A stretch of DNA of 64,000 nucleotides from Heliopora coerulea (GCA_030142905.1 JASJOG010000164.1:283501-347500); one strand, 5' to 3'; counted from the stretch's first letter, positions 8,949 to 19,390 are shown. The notes: generated by a model not told the origin, from the letters alone. Numbers and translations are program-made.

Positions 8949-9250
8949 TTATTTATATTAATTTCGACAATGTAAGAAAATTTGATCAATTTCGAGAATG
9001 TGAAAAATTTGACCAATTTCGAGAGTCCGGTTGCACCTTTGGTGCTGAGCCTGAAGGGTGATGACTCAGATTTGGGAAGTGGGCGTGGTTACGCAACAAT
9101 TTTAGAATGATTGACAGATGTGACAAGTGACCCGAAGGGCGGTGAAGCCGATGACGTCATTGAGAAACCGGAAGTAAATGTGTTGGAAAAATTGTCCTAG
9201 AATCCCCATTATATAGACTATTAGTAACATCACAATTATAAAACTTTAGG
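8949..9250. repeat. Right terminal non-coding region of the Maverick
   Basis: Two direct repeats of the type AATTTCGAGA-TGTG lie at about 8970-9022. Further out are micro-hairpins GCACCTTTGGTGC (9033-9045) and CCCGAAGGG (9131-9139) and a TGACGTCA site near 9153. Similar subterminal repeats are common near Polinton ends. I could not fix the exact terminus because the other end is outside the window. Confidence 0.4.
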
Positions 9251-9354
9251 CCCAAAGTTTCGACTCGAGTTTATAAGACGTAGGGCATAAATAGCAAAAA
9301 CAAAAGCAATGGACACATAATAATGAAAATAATAATAATTATAATAAAAATAAT

Positions 9355-9600
9355 ATAACCGTCCAAGAGAAAAAGAACAACAACGTCCTCATTATAGACA
9401 TTGCGGTACCTGGGGATGGTAACGTCCCAAGCTAAAAGAGAGAGAAACAGGAAAAATACCAAGATCTTGCAAGAGAAATAACTAGACTGTGGACAGCAAA
9501 GACAAAAGTGGTACCGGTGGTCGTTGGAGCACTACGTTTAGCATCGAAGAACTTGAACAAACATTTAAAGGACATAGGAATTCTAACTATGGCTAGAGAA
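9355..9600 (+). pseudogene. LINE reverse-transcriptase C-terminal relic
   Basis: One frame reads through VLIIDIAVPGDGNV, one stop codon (near 9435), then EKYQDLAREITRLW and KVVPVVVGAL followed by a NLNKHLKDIGI helix. This is the C-terminal block found downstream of the reverse transcriptase in many LINE-like elements of cnidarians and other invertebrates. Nothing of the palm domain is visible upstream, where the Maverick ends. It is a short broken fragment that may be the pre-insertion host of the Maverick. Similarity decays after about 9600. Confidence 0.6.
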
Positions 9601-10278
9601 TTTTACAGAAGTCTGCACTTCTTCGGACGGCTACAATGTTGAAAAAAGGTTCTTAAAGTCTAAGGTCCAAGGATGGAACAAGACTAAAAGTAGAAACTGA
9701 TTCCAGGAAAAGCTTGTGAGACCTCTGATAATCACAATTAAGAAAGAACAAACATATCTGATGTAGTGTTTGTATTGATCATAGAAATGCGTGGTACCAC
9801 GTTACTACGGTATCTCGTAGAAAGAGTCCCCATGTAACGTAAGAAAACCCATCCCAGTGGTTAGATGTCTACAAGTGAACATTTAATGCTGAGCAAACAT
9901 TTTACAAGTCTCTTTCTCCACAACAACTCACCGATTTTAACTCTTCCTCTTTCAGGTCCCTCTCCCATTACAAGAATATTCGCAGGTTTCTAAAAAGAAT
10001 AGAAAGATTTAATGCCTTTATACAGTACAATACTGGGAAATTCCATGTGATCTGTCACAAGTTATTGCTTAAGAAAAGCTTTAACGTGGCTCATTATAAA
10101 TTTCCACAAAATGGAAACTACAGCAGTCAGATTAAAATATAATAGCTGCAAACTAATTGAAAGGTTGGTTGAGGCGAAGTAAAAAGTTTTGTTATCACTT
10201 ATGTCCCGCAAAAATTATAAGTTTACTTGATGCACGCAAATTAAGGGAATGTTACACGCATCAGATTTTTTAACCCCG
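9601..10278. other. No gene seen
   Basis: I see no supported gene or structured repeat here apart from fading LINE-like residues just after 9600. Composition is ordinary AT-rich intergenic DNA. Confidence 0.5.
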
Positions 10279-10509
10279 TTTACATCGATAACATTTTGGG
10301 TACGGCACGGCTAAAATTTTGCCACAGGTGCCGAAATTTTTTGGCACAGCACGGGTGATTTTTACAGTGTAAATGGTTCAGACTTCTTAAAATTTGGTAT
10401 CTGTGCCTGAAAACTTGGTCGTGCCAAGGCTGAAAATTTAGCCGTGCTGTACGTATAGGTCTCGGTACAGCTTATTTGACGTGCCGTGCCCAAAATGTTA
10501 CAGTGTAAA
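10279..10509. mobile_element. MITE with about 30-bp imperfect terminal inverted repeats
   Basis: The left end reads TTTACA-TAACATTTTGGG then ACGGCACG; the right end is its reverse complement with few changes (CGTGCCGTGCCCAAAATGTT then TGTAAA). The 231-bp interior carries further inverted GCACGG/CCGTGC motifs, so the whole unit could fold back. No ORF is present. Target duplication is unclear. Confidence 0.6.
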
Positions 10510-11422
10510 GGGATTTTTTTTTCTCGCGATTGTCACCCTAGTACTTGCAATAGCGGCAGGACAATCTTCGTAGTAAGATTTCTGCTTAGGATTTACTCCA
10601 GTTCATTTTGGAGGCTCTCGTGAGTTTGACGCATATTGTAAAATTGCGAGGCAAAACATCACATGAGTAACACGTGAGGCAAATACTTTCTGTTTTTCGA
10701 CAAACTTTAGGGGGTATCACATGCACACACACACACACACACACACACACGTAAACTACGCCCCAGGATGCCTGCAAATTAACAGTTTGGTTGCTGTGTA
10801 TGCAAGTCTGGTTGGCGAAAATTAAATGTTGCCAGCTGCAAATTAAAACTTTCATTCCAGCAATTTAAAAGTTTGGTCACTGCAAGATAAAATTTTTGTT
10901 GCTGCTATTTAAAAGTTTCGTTCTTTCACGTGATTGTAAGTTAAGTTCAATGGTAGACAGTACCAGATCTCGATGAAGAATCCAGTTCGAGTGAAGGTAG
11001 TGAATCCCATCCAATATTTGGTAAAGAAGAGATTTTATCGTCGTTTTGGCGACGGGAGAAGGCTTCTTTTGAGCTTTGTAGCCGCGATGATATTTGATGA
11101 TGTGCTAAGGAAATCATTACAATGGCAGAATATGTGAGTGATTAGCGTACGCACTTCATTATATAATGTTAAGAACTGAATAATCCCCCCAACGGAGATG
11201 TGCAAATAAACTCCAATCCGACCTGACCCAATTCGAATTCCAAAATCATTCGTTCGGATCGAATCGCGGATCTATCGTTTTACGTTTCCAACTGGATCGA
11301 ATCCAATTCAACCCAATTAACTCGGATTTACGCCCAAAAACAATGCAAATTCTACCTATAGACCAATGTACTTGTACATATAACAACATTTTGTACATAC
11401 CTACACAGAATATATATATATG
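10510..11422. other. No gene; (CA)n microsatellite and AT-rich DNA
   Basis: A (CA)13 run occupies 10724-10750. At 11200-11340 there is a degenerate series of TCGAATCC-like words, possibly an old repeat. I see no gene. Confidence 0.5.
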
Positions 11423-11566
11423 GCTGAGTATCTCACTACATTCGCGAAGTTGCTGGTTGGATTCCCAGTTGGATGGCCAAAAGTTGCATTTTTTGCAACA
11501 GGTCTGGGTTGGGTCTTAAAATGTCTAAATCCAGATTTTCCTCCTTCAGAATTATCAACTTAACAG

Positions 11567-11601
<35 letters not shown>

Positions 11602-11694
11602 TGTAGATGTAGCTGTTTGGTCTCTGAAGAGAAGAGTGCTCAATACAAAGGTGTAGAGCTTTGATAGTCTATCAAGTTATAGCTTTGAGCAACT

Positions 11695-11736
11695 GTCGTT
11701 ACACCGTGTTTCACGCTTACGCGATCATCAGACGAC
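11695..11736 (-). ncRNA. Type I hammerhead ribozyme of the PLE (left arm)
   Basis: This is the exact mirror of the motif at 13548-13589, with the same stems, CTGATGA core and GUA cleavage triplet on the minus strand. Stem I strands lie at 11695-11699 and 11732-11736. Transcription across the whole palindrome would place a ribozyme and its antisense copy in one RNA. Confidence 0.78.
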
Positions 11737-11848
11737 TAATTACATTTAACTACGTAGTCCCTTTTATGCTCTTCGGGGCGCGGTGGCGTCATCCTTCAGG
11801 AATTAGAGCAATTTGGTGGCGTCATCCTTCAGGAATTGGGGGAATTTG

Positions 11849-12633
11849 TTAATTGTCCGGCGGTGTGTCTTTATAGTTGCGGAGGAGGAATTTGTTGATG
11901 TGACGGCAATTCGACAGCAGTTCGTTTCTTTTGTTTAGGAGTGGGATATTTTGGAAAATTATGTGATACTTCTCGGTGAGGCAAAGGTTGCATCGCTGGG
12001 ACCCATTTCGGAAGGTTGGAGCTTTGTCGAGGATGGACCATCGTATGTTGGTGTTGTGAAGGTTACTGTCGCGTAGATTCCAAACGTATTTCGAGAGTTC
12101 TGTGGAGTTTGCCTTGCTGCGGTGTTTCAGGGAGTTTCGGTGTTTGTACAGTCTATCTTTGAAAGTGAGCTCGGTTAGTCCTATGTAGTTTACGGATTCG
12201 CTGGTCTTGTCGTTGGTGATTTCTGCTCTGTAGATAATGCTTTCGCTCAGGCACTTTCCTTGGAGCGGGCACAATTCTTTCTCCCTGCAGTTGCATTTTG
12301 GTGCGTTGTTTTCTGGTTCGGGGTGAAGGACCTTGCGGTTATGGGACTTGACGATGTTTGACATGTTGGGCATACAACTGTAGCTTACCTTCACGGAGTT
12401 TCTATTGAAGATTTTATGAAGTTTGTGTCCTTTTGGAAAGTGTTTGTCTACGAGCAGAAGAAACTTTTTTCCTACGTTAGTTCCGACGTTGGCGCTGTAC
12501 GGTGGGTTGAACCAGATGATGTTTCTCTTTCTGTTGGGTTTGGCGTTGGGGTTGTGATTTTTGGGTGGCTCGTACTTGATCTTCTCGTTGAATCCGCTGG
12601 CTTTGAGTGCTTCGTTGTAGTACGGGGCTGCAC
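11849..12633 (-). pseudogene. PLE C-terminal region, left arm (thumb, Zn-binding, GIY-YIG endonuclease)
   Basis: Only the last 260 or so residues of a Penelope-like protein are present; the reverse transcriptase palm is missing. The end of the thumb (NRNSVKVSYSCMPNMSNIV) is followed by a Cys cluster CNCREKELCPLQGKC, then the GIY-YIG endonuclease with VNYIGLTELTFKDRLYKH and the C-terminal CNLCLTEKYHI block. The open frame extends through the palindrome centre into the other arm, but that N-terminal part is antisense sequence and not real protein. The domain order fits endonuclease-bearing PLEs. Confidence 0.85.
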
Positions 12634-12650
12634 TGTCAAAAATTTCCTTC

Positions 12651-13435
12651 GTGCAGCCCCGTACTACAACGAAGCACTCAAAGCCAGCGGATTCAACGAG
12701 AAGATCAAGTACGAGCCACCCAAAAATCACAACCCCAACGCCAAACCCAACAGAAAGAGAAACATCATCTGGTTCAACCCACCGTACAGCGCCAACGTCG
12801 GAACTAACGTAGGAAAAAAGTTTCTTCTGCTCGTAGACAAACACTTTCCAAAAGGACACAAACTTCATAAAATCTTCAATAGAAACTCCGTGAAGGTAAG
12901 CTACAGTTGTATGCCCAACATGTCAAACATCGTCAAGTCCCATAACCGCAAGGTCCTTCACCCCGAACCAGAAAACAACGCACCAAAATGCAACTGCAGG
13001 GAGAAAGAATTGTGCCCGCTCCAAGGAAAGTGCCTGAGCGAAAGCATTATCTACAGAGCAGAAATCACCAACGACAAGACCAGCGAATCCGTAAACTACA
13101 TAGGACTAACCGAGCTCACTTTCAAAGATAGACTGTACAAACACCGAAACTCCCTGAAACACCGCAGCAAGGCAAACTCCACAGAACTCTCGAAATACGT
13201 TTGGAATCTACGCGACAGTAACCTTCACAACACCAACATACGATGGTCCATCCTCGACAAAGCTCCAACCTTCCGAAATGGGTCCCAGCGATGCAACCTT
13301 TGCCTCACCGAGAAGTATCACATAATTTTCCAAAATATCCCACTCCTAAACAAAAGAAACGAACTGCTGTCGAATTGCCGTCACATCAACAAATTCCTCC
13401 TCCGCAACTATAAAGACACACCGCCGGACAATTAA
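12651..13435 (+). pseudogene. PLE C-terminal region, right arm (identical partner)
   Basis: This is the plus-strand mirror of the fragment at 11849-12633 and encodes the same residues from YNEALKASGFNEKIKYE to the final TPPDN. It has the Zn cluster, GIY-YIG motif (YIGLT, Arg in KDRLYKH) and the same stop. It is 5'-truncated at the palindrome centre, so no reverse transcriptase remains. The absence of any difference between arms is unusual for a dead fragment. Confidence 0.85.
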
Positions 13436-13547
13436 CAAATTCCCCCAATTCCTGAAGGATGACGCCACCAAATTGCTCTAATTCCTGAAGGATGACGCCA
13501 CCGCGCCCCGAAGAGCATAAAAGGGACTACGTAGTTAAATGTAATTA

Positions 13548-13589
13548 GTCGTCTGATGATCGCGTAAGCGTGAAACACGGTGTAACGAC
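13548..13589 (+). ncRNA. Type I hammerhead ribozyme of the PLE (right arm)
   Basis: All core elements are present: stem I GTCGT (13548-13552) with ACGAC (13585-13589), conserved CTGATGA (13553-13559), stem II CGC-GTAA-GCG flanked by U on both sides, GAAA (13572-13575), a 3-bp stem III closing on a 3-base loop, and a GUA cleavage triplet. Predicted cleavage is after A13584. Hammerheads with very short stem III are established in Penelope-like elements. It lies about 110 bases after the coding fragment, the right place for the family. Confidence 0.8.
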
Positions 13590-13613
13590 AGTTGCTCAAA
13601 GCTATAACTTGAT

Positions 13614-13645
<32 letters not shown>

Positions 13646-13861
13646 CGTATAGACATTAACACACATATACATATATACGATAGAACATTATGGCATTTAC
13701 ACATTTACACCGCTAATTGTTAAGTTGATAATCCTGAAGGAGGAAAATCTGGATCTAGATATTTTAAGAGCCAACCCAGACCTGTTGCGAAAAATGCAAC
13801 TTTAGGCCACCCAACTGGGAATCCAACCAGTAACTTCGCGAATGTAGTGAGATACTCAGCT

Positions 13862-15310
<1,449 letters not shown>

Positions 15311-15451
15311 GAGATTGGCAAATGCATGTATATGTCTATATGTATATACATTTGAATATATATATATGTATATGTATGTACATATACATATACCTATACA
15401 TATACAATATATATATATATATATACAATATACAATATACATATATATATG

Positions 15452-15486
<35 letters not shown>
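15311..15486. repeat. (TA)n/(TATACA)n microsatellite
   Basis: A run of TA, GTATATA and CATATA units fills this stretch, with the purest TA at 15411-15424 and 15459-15484. It directly abuts the repeat that starts at 15487. Confidence 0.8.
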
Positions 15487-15487
<1 letters not shown>

Positions 15488-15965
15488 GGCTGAGCTCGCT
15501 ATATGGTCTCTACGTAAAATGACGCACGCTGATTGGCTGCCTAGCCGTGCAATAAGTTTTTCGTACAGGCCGGCTAGTTTTGGCGGGAAAATTTCAGAGA
15601 TGATTTGACGAAAAACAGACCAGATTCAGGTACCTTTTACAGAAGATTTATAAAAACAAATTACGGAAAAAGAAGTTGAATGTTCTCAACGATAATTTTA
15701 AGCAGAAAACTAAAGGAATGGATGCCAAAAACCAAGATGTAACAGGTGAAAACAAGCAAGTAAACCTAAGGTGTTAACTCACGAACACAGAGCTTCGTTA
15801 AAAGCGATGAAAAAAGGAGCCAAAAGCCATATAATAAATTCCTCATTAACCTCGTTTGTTCGGTCTGTACGAGAAAGCATTTGCCTCGGTTTTTTCCGAG
15901 GCAAATAATTTCCTTAGGCAAATACTTTCCCGTACAGACTTCACTAGGTTAATAAGTAATCAATA
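15487..15965 (+). repeat. Dispersed repeat, copy 1
   Basis: Starting at TGGCTGAGCTCGC, this sequence is repeated in the opposite orientation at 56338-56820. Shared landmarks are GATTGGCTGCCTAGCCGT, the block with ACAGGCCGGCTAGTTTTGGC, and terminal AACCTCGTTTG plus CGTACAGAC words with the GGCAAATACTTT motif. No ORF is present. Both copies abut (TA)n. It is probably a non-autonomous transposon, family unknown. Confidence 0.65.
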
Positions 15966-16407
15966 TATATATTGATTATATAATTGTAGTTATATCGACT
16001 ATTTCAAGAGTGCTCAATATCTTTACAGATAGGGCAAGGTATTGATAGCTAAAGGGTTGTTCTTTGTTACTAATAGTTTCACGCCTTTTGGTGATTTTCA
16101 GACGTAAAACTATTAGTAACAACGAACCACCCTTTAGCTATGAATATATATATATATATACACAGCAAATTGCATAAATTTTGGCAAACATAAACACATA
16201 AAAAAAGGTGTATAGGTAAATCTGTAACTGTGAATACTTTAATCAATCTTAATACATTAAACTGGCTAAAAAACACATAACATATCTTCAATGACCGTTT
16301 AAGTCAGAAAAAAATGAAGATACAGTGGTCTTGATATGTTTACATGTTGATATGTTTTGTGCCATAATTTTTGTAATTTCTTGTATATACATACATACAT
16401 ATATATG
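15966..16407. repeat. Foldback remnant with decayed hammerhead-like motif
   Basis: Bases 16036-16145 form an imperfect inverted repeat around AGTTTCACGCCTTTTGGTGA. On the minus strand it reads CTGAAAA, a stem (CACC-AAAA-GGCG), GAAA, then a short stem III with GUA, which resembles a PLE hammerhead with a mutated core. The rest is AT-rich with no gene. Confidence 0.4.
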
Positions 16408-16566
16408 CGCAAGCTGACTAGTCTCTAGTTAGAGCGCTCTGGCATGGCTTAGATGTACCACAAGCGTGGGACATTTGAGTTGTCTATATAATGTAGGCTA
16501 CTCCATCCTGCTCATCAGCACTGCACTGATGAGGCCCAATAGGCCGAAACGGTTCCGTCTGTAGTT
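16408..16566 (+). mobile_element. Retrozyme-like unit, single truncated copy
   Basis: This is about 160 bp of the 230-bp unit seen in tandem at 19544-19930 and 57612-57884. It runs from CTAGTCTCTAGTTAGAGCGC to the hammerhead at its 3' end and is preceded by (TA)n-like sequence. No protein is encoded. Such non-autonomous hammerhead repeats (retrozymes) are known in animals and are thought to be mobilised by PLE machinery. Confidence 0.65.
16520..16565 (+). ncRNA. Type I hammerhead ribozyme, retrozyme family
   Basis: Stem I ACTGCA (16520-16525) pairs with TGTAGT (16560-16565) using one G-U wobble. CTGATGA is at 16526-16532, stem II GGCC-CAATA-GGCC at 16533-16545, GAAA at 16546-16549, stem III CGG-TT-CCG, then UC with cleavage predicted after C16559. 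Every conserved core base is present, so activity is plausible. Confidence 0.85.
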
Positions 16567-16589
16567 ACATATAAGTGAATCGAACCCAT

Positions 16590-16680
16590 ACCGGGTAAGT
16601 AGAGAAAAACTCTACTTGACCGCGGCTGGGATTCGAACCCGCGACCTTCGGTTTTACTAGTCCGAAGGACTAGTTGGAAG
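16590..16680 (-). repeat. tRNA-derived SINE-like fragment
   Basis: On the minus strand a box B (GGTTCGAATCC, complement of 16629-16639) lies downstream of a region with stem-like AACTAGTCC/GGACTAGT. The full cloverleaf does not fold and no box A is convincing. It follows the retrozyme unit directly. Probably a SINE head or a tRNA relic. Confidence 0.35.
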
Positions 16681-16855
16681 AAGTATTATTCTTATATCAT
16701 CTCACCCAAGTGGTTAATCTTATACTAATAGTTCTCATACATATATACATATACATATATATATATATGAATATAAATTGATAGAATAAATGATAGATTT
16801 TTCAGTTGACAACAGAGTGCTCAATACCACAGAGGTAGAGCGATGTTAATATTTT

Positions 16856-16983
16856 AATAATAAGGCTTCGTGCTGCTACTCTGAATTTCACGCTCTTCAG
16901 CGATCAACTCCAGCGAGAGTAGCCTGAAGATCGCTGAAGAGCGTGAAACTCAGAGTAGCAGCACGAAGCCTTATCATTAACAA
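16856..16983. repeat. Foldback hairpin A with PLE-type hammerhead in its right arm
   Basis: Arms of about 55 bases (AAGGCTTCGTGCTGCTACTC and its complement) flank a short non-palindromic centre. A very similar foldback lies at 18961-19095. No coding sequence. It appears to be an inverted pair of PLE termini in which only the last tens of bases of each copy remain. Confidence 0.75.
16919..16962 (+). ncRNA. Hammerhead-like motif, PLE type
   Basis: CTGAAGA (16924-16930, fits CUGANGA), stem II CGC...GCG, GAAA (16945-16948), stem III A-C-T/A-G-T around a 3-base loop and a GUA triplet are present. Stem I (GTAGC with GCAGC) has one wobble and one A-A mismatch. The layout is the same as the clearer copy at 13548-13589. 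Confidence 0.6.
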
Positions 16984-17338
<355 letters not shown>

Positions 17339-17532
17339 AGAAAAAAGTGTATATTGTGGTAACGACGGAGACTATATATAAGTTAACCACTCATTTCGCA
17401 CAAACGTTTTCGCTTTTATTGAAGCTCTTCAAATGCTAAAGAAGAGCTTCAATAAAAGCGAAAACGTTTGTGCGAAATGAGTGGTTAACTTATTTGTAGT
17501 CTCCGTCGTTACCACAATATACACTTTTTTCT
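17339..17532. repeat. Foldback hairpin B, about 92-bp arms
   Basis: The arms are near-perfect complements around a 10-base loop (17431-17440); the innermost bases are GAAGCTCTTC and GAAGAGCTTC. No coding sequence. It sits between (TA)/(GA) microsatellite and a PLE fragment and is likely an inverted pair of element termini. Confidence 0.8.
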
Positions 17533-17554
17533 ATATATAGGTATATTTATATGT

Positions 17555-18420
17555 ATATTTAAACACAGTTTTTAAATACGTTGATACCATGGTGATTGGT
17601 AATTTAAGATAAAGTAAGAGAAAATGAAGAGGAATATACGCACTAAAGAAGTAGGTATACACAGTTACCAAAGACTGTTGGATCGTTTAGTTTTTAAAAG
17701 AACTGTATGAAACTTAAAGAGGTAAAATTCTACGTAAAGAGTAAGCCTAAAGAATTAGAAAAAAGCACGATGCATTTCGGTAGACAACTTATCACGTGCT
17801 ATACGTCTGCTAACTAAAGAAACAAATCACCTGCTTATATAGTCTAAAAAAAACTGATGACATCGACCCAACGGTATGTGGGAGGGTCAAAATAGGGATA
17901 GTTAGAAAACAAATTCCTTTTGCCAGCACAGATCAGGATCATTAAGTTTTATGTAAATGGCTTCCATCACCTTCAATCGAAAGGCGGAACGGCATTTGTA
18001 AAGAATTCTAAAATTATTGTCTGAATAGGTTTCGGCGCAAGACTTGTTGGACAGAAGATGTTTGCCAACAGATCAATCACAACTGATGAATTAACTGGAA
18101 CGGCATAGTCGTTCTGGTTGTTGACGTGATGGCTGAGTTTTATTTCTAATTACGCAAGGAACATTTTGTTTGATCCTATCACCCAGTCTCTGACTAGTTC
18201 TACCCACATTGCGAGATCCACATTCGCATTTAAATTCGTAAATAACACAGCTTGATGAAGAATCAAGTGGAGACTCTTTGTGAGTGGATGGGAGGATAGT
18301 TTCCGTCGAAAAAATGCCAACGAATCTAGCAACAAAAAATGTTTGCTCAGTAATTAGCTTGATCGATTGTCCAAAAGTTTCGGAAATTTGTCCTATCCAT
18401 GGAAGTTTTAAATAGACTGG
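17555..18420 (-). pseudogene. PLE C-terminal fragment with GIY-YIG domain (family 2)
   Basis: On the minus strand, around 18260-18150, a broken frame reads FKCECGSRNVGRTSQRLGDR, a GIY-YIG endonuclease core in which YVGRT is altered to NVGRT. Downstream at about 18090-17930 come NNFRILYKCRSAF-like and CRQKEF-like residues, the typical tail of these endonucleases. The 3' untranslated part (17800-17555) is nearly the same as 63560-63290. The reverse transcriptase is absent. It is frameshifted and dead. Confidence 0.7.
17765..17799 (-). ncRNA. Decayed hammerhead-like motif in PLE family 2
   Basis: Stem I GCAC/GTGC, GAAA and the ATGCAT stem III region are conserved with the copies at 33024-33058 and 63498-63532, but the first core box reads GTGATAA instead of CUGANGA. 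Unlikely to cleave. Confidence 0.4.
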
Positions 18421-18437
18421 ACATTTAGCGGGTCAAA

Positions 18438-18764
18438 TTGGTTTGTCTTTTTCTCTATCTATCAAAATACATATGGGATCTAAAATCGAATAACCAATCT
18501 TTCGGTATAAAATGGGCGATCGTGAAAAGGGCCGCGGCCTACACAAGCGGAGCAAAAAGATGTAACCTTTGCCTGGAGGAAAAACTTTGCATCATGAAAG
18601 CACGCCTAAAGAACCTTCTCAACAAAAGATCGGAGATCGTCTCAAAGTGTAGACACCGGAACAGATTTCTCATCTCAAAGACAAGCCACACGAGGGCAAT
18701 AGCGATGAGTCATCCAACCCGCGCAAACTATGACGTCAATAAACAGAGAAAAAGGAGACAATGA
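18438..18764 (+). pseudogene. PLE C-terminal tail fragment (family of 11.8-13.4 kb)
   Basis: The 108-residue frame reads KYIWDLKSNNQSFGIKWAIV, then GAKRCNLCLEEKLCIM and NKRSEIVSKCRHRNRFL. This is the C-terminal block after the GIY-YIG domain, homologous to the end of the palindromic PLE but clearly diverged. The GIY-YIG core is missing. A hammerhead motif follows directly at 18780. Confidence 0.75.
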
Positions 18765-18779
18765 ATCGACGCTGTCTCA

Positions 18780-18821
18780 GTTGCCTGAAGATCGCATCCG
18801 CGTGAAACTCGGAGTAGAAAC
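18780..18821 (+). ncRNA. Type I hammerhead ribozyme, PLE type
   Basis: Stem I GTTGC (18780-18784) with GAAAC (18817-18821) has one G-A mismatch. CTGAAGA (18785-18791), stem II CGC-ATCC-GCG, GAAA (18804-18807), stem III A-C-T/A-G-T and a GUA triplet (cleavage after A18816) complete the core. It lies 16 bases after the PLE tail frame, as in the palindromic copy. Confidence 0.7.
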
Positions 18822-18839
18822 CGTATACTCTTAAGCGAA

Positions 18840-18875
18840 ATCTCACTACATATACATACATATACATATAGTATA

Positions 18876-18928
<53 letters not shown>

Positions 18929-18960
18929 GTATACACGTATACATATATACATGCATATAT
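18840..18960. repeat. (TA)n/(TACA)n microsatellite
   Basis: TA and ACATATA units, purest at 18880-18915, separate a PLE end from foldback C. Confidence 0.85.
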
Positions 18961-19095
18961 ATTGTTAATGATAAGGCTTCGTGCTGCTACTCTGAGTTTC
19001 ACGCTCTTCAGCGACCTTCAGGCAACTCTCGCTGGAGTTGATCGCTGAAAAGCGTGAAACTCCGAGTAGCAGCACGAAGCCTTGTCATTAACAAT
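18961..19095. repeat. Foldback hairpin C, related to hairpin A
   Basis: Arms of about 57 bases beginning ATTGTTAATGATAAGGCTTC and ending with the complement enclose a centre near 19027. On the minus strand the left arm (18983-19026) holds a hammerhead-like motif with stem I GTTGC/GCAGC and GAAA, but its core reads CTGAAGG, with the essential final A changed to G. The outer flanks match hairpin A in reverse, including the GGTATTGAGCACTCTGTTG segment. Confidence 0.75.
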
Positions 19096-19169
19096 ATTAA
19101 CATCGCTCTACCTCTGTGGTATTGAGCACTCTGTTGTCAACTGAAAAATCTATCATTTATTCTATCAAT

Positions 19170-19174
19170 TTATA

Positions 19175-19222
<48 letters not shown>

Positions 19223-19225
19223 GTA
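19170..19225. repeat. (TA)n microsatellite
   Basis: Pure TA run from about 19179 to 19219. Confidence 0.9.
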
Positions 19226-19320
19226 TAAGTAAATTTCATCTTACTAAGTGTAGATGTTTGTAAGCTTGGATATATGATAAAAAGCTTGTTCTCAAGCTTT
19301 TATCTCAGAAAACGTCTGAG

Positions 19321-19390
19321 CTCCCTAACGGGAATCGAACCCGTGTCTCCCGATTGCCGGTACGGTTGTTTTATAACTACACTATAGGGT
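19321..19390 (-). tRNA. tRNA-like gene or tRNA-derived SINE head (degenerate)
   Basis: On the minus strand a perfect T-arm is formed by ACGGG-TTCGATT-CCCGT (19344-19328) with a consensus box B, and a box A-like TAGTGTAGTTATAAAAC lies upstream. The acceptor pairs only 5 of 7 positions (CCCTA with TAGGG) and the anticodon arm keeps only three pairs with a short loop. The sequence is most like Asp/Glu tRNAs. Likely a pseudogene or SINE head; no anticodon can be given. Confidence 0.4.

Larger units (their letters stand above)
1..9235. mobile_element. Polinton/Maverick-type element, right-hand part (left end outside window)
   Basis: Nine closely packed, intron-free, uninterrupted genes include the Polinton set of retroviral-type integrase, hexon-like major capsid protein and A32-like packaging ATPase. 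Protein-primed polymerase B and the adenain-like protease, also expected in the family, are not seen and could lie left of base 1. Base composition is strongly AT-rich and the coding density contrasts with the rest of the window. The right boundary is placed near 9235, where virus-like A-rich spacing gives way to ordinary sequence; I could not identify terminal inverted repeats or a target duplication. All genes being open suggests a recent insertion or selection. It is an endogenous virus-like element rather than a host gene cluster. Confidence 0.88.
11423..13861. mobile_element. Penelope-like element palindrome
   Basis: Two copies of the same PLE 3' region face away from each other around a 17-bp spacer (12634-12650). 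The arms 11664-12633 and 12651-13620 are near-perfect reverse complements: the last about 260 residues encoded by each are identical. Beyond the arms are unequal (TA)n tracts, and then the inverted match resumes (11423-11560 against 13720-13861, with a shared GCTGAGTATCTCAC edge). Each arm carries coding sequence and a hammerhead motif. Inverted PLE copies are known in the family, but this degree of identity suggests a young event, gene conversion or an assembly fold-back. Confidence 0.85.

Noticed and set aside
12416..12650. N-terminal extension of the open frame starting KFVSFWKVFVYEQKKLF in both palindrome arms
   Set aside because: It is the antisense of the opposite PLE arm read through the palindrome centre, not a real protein part.
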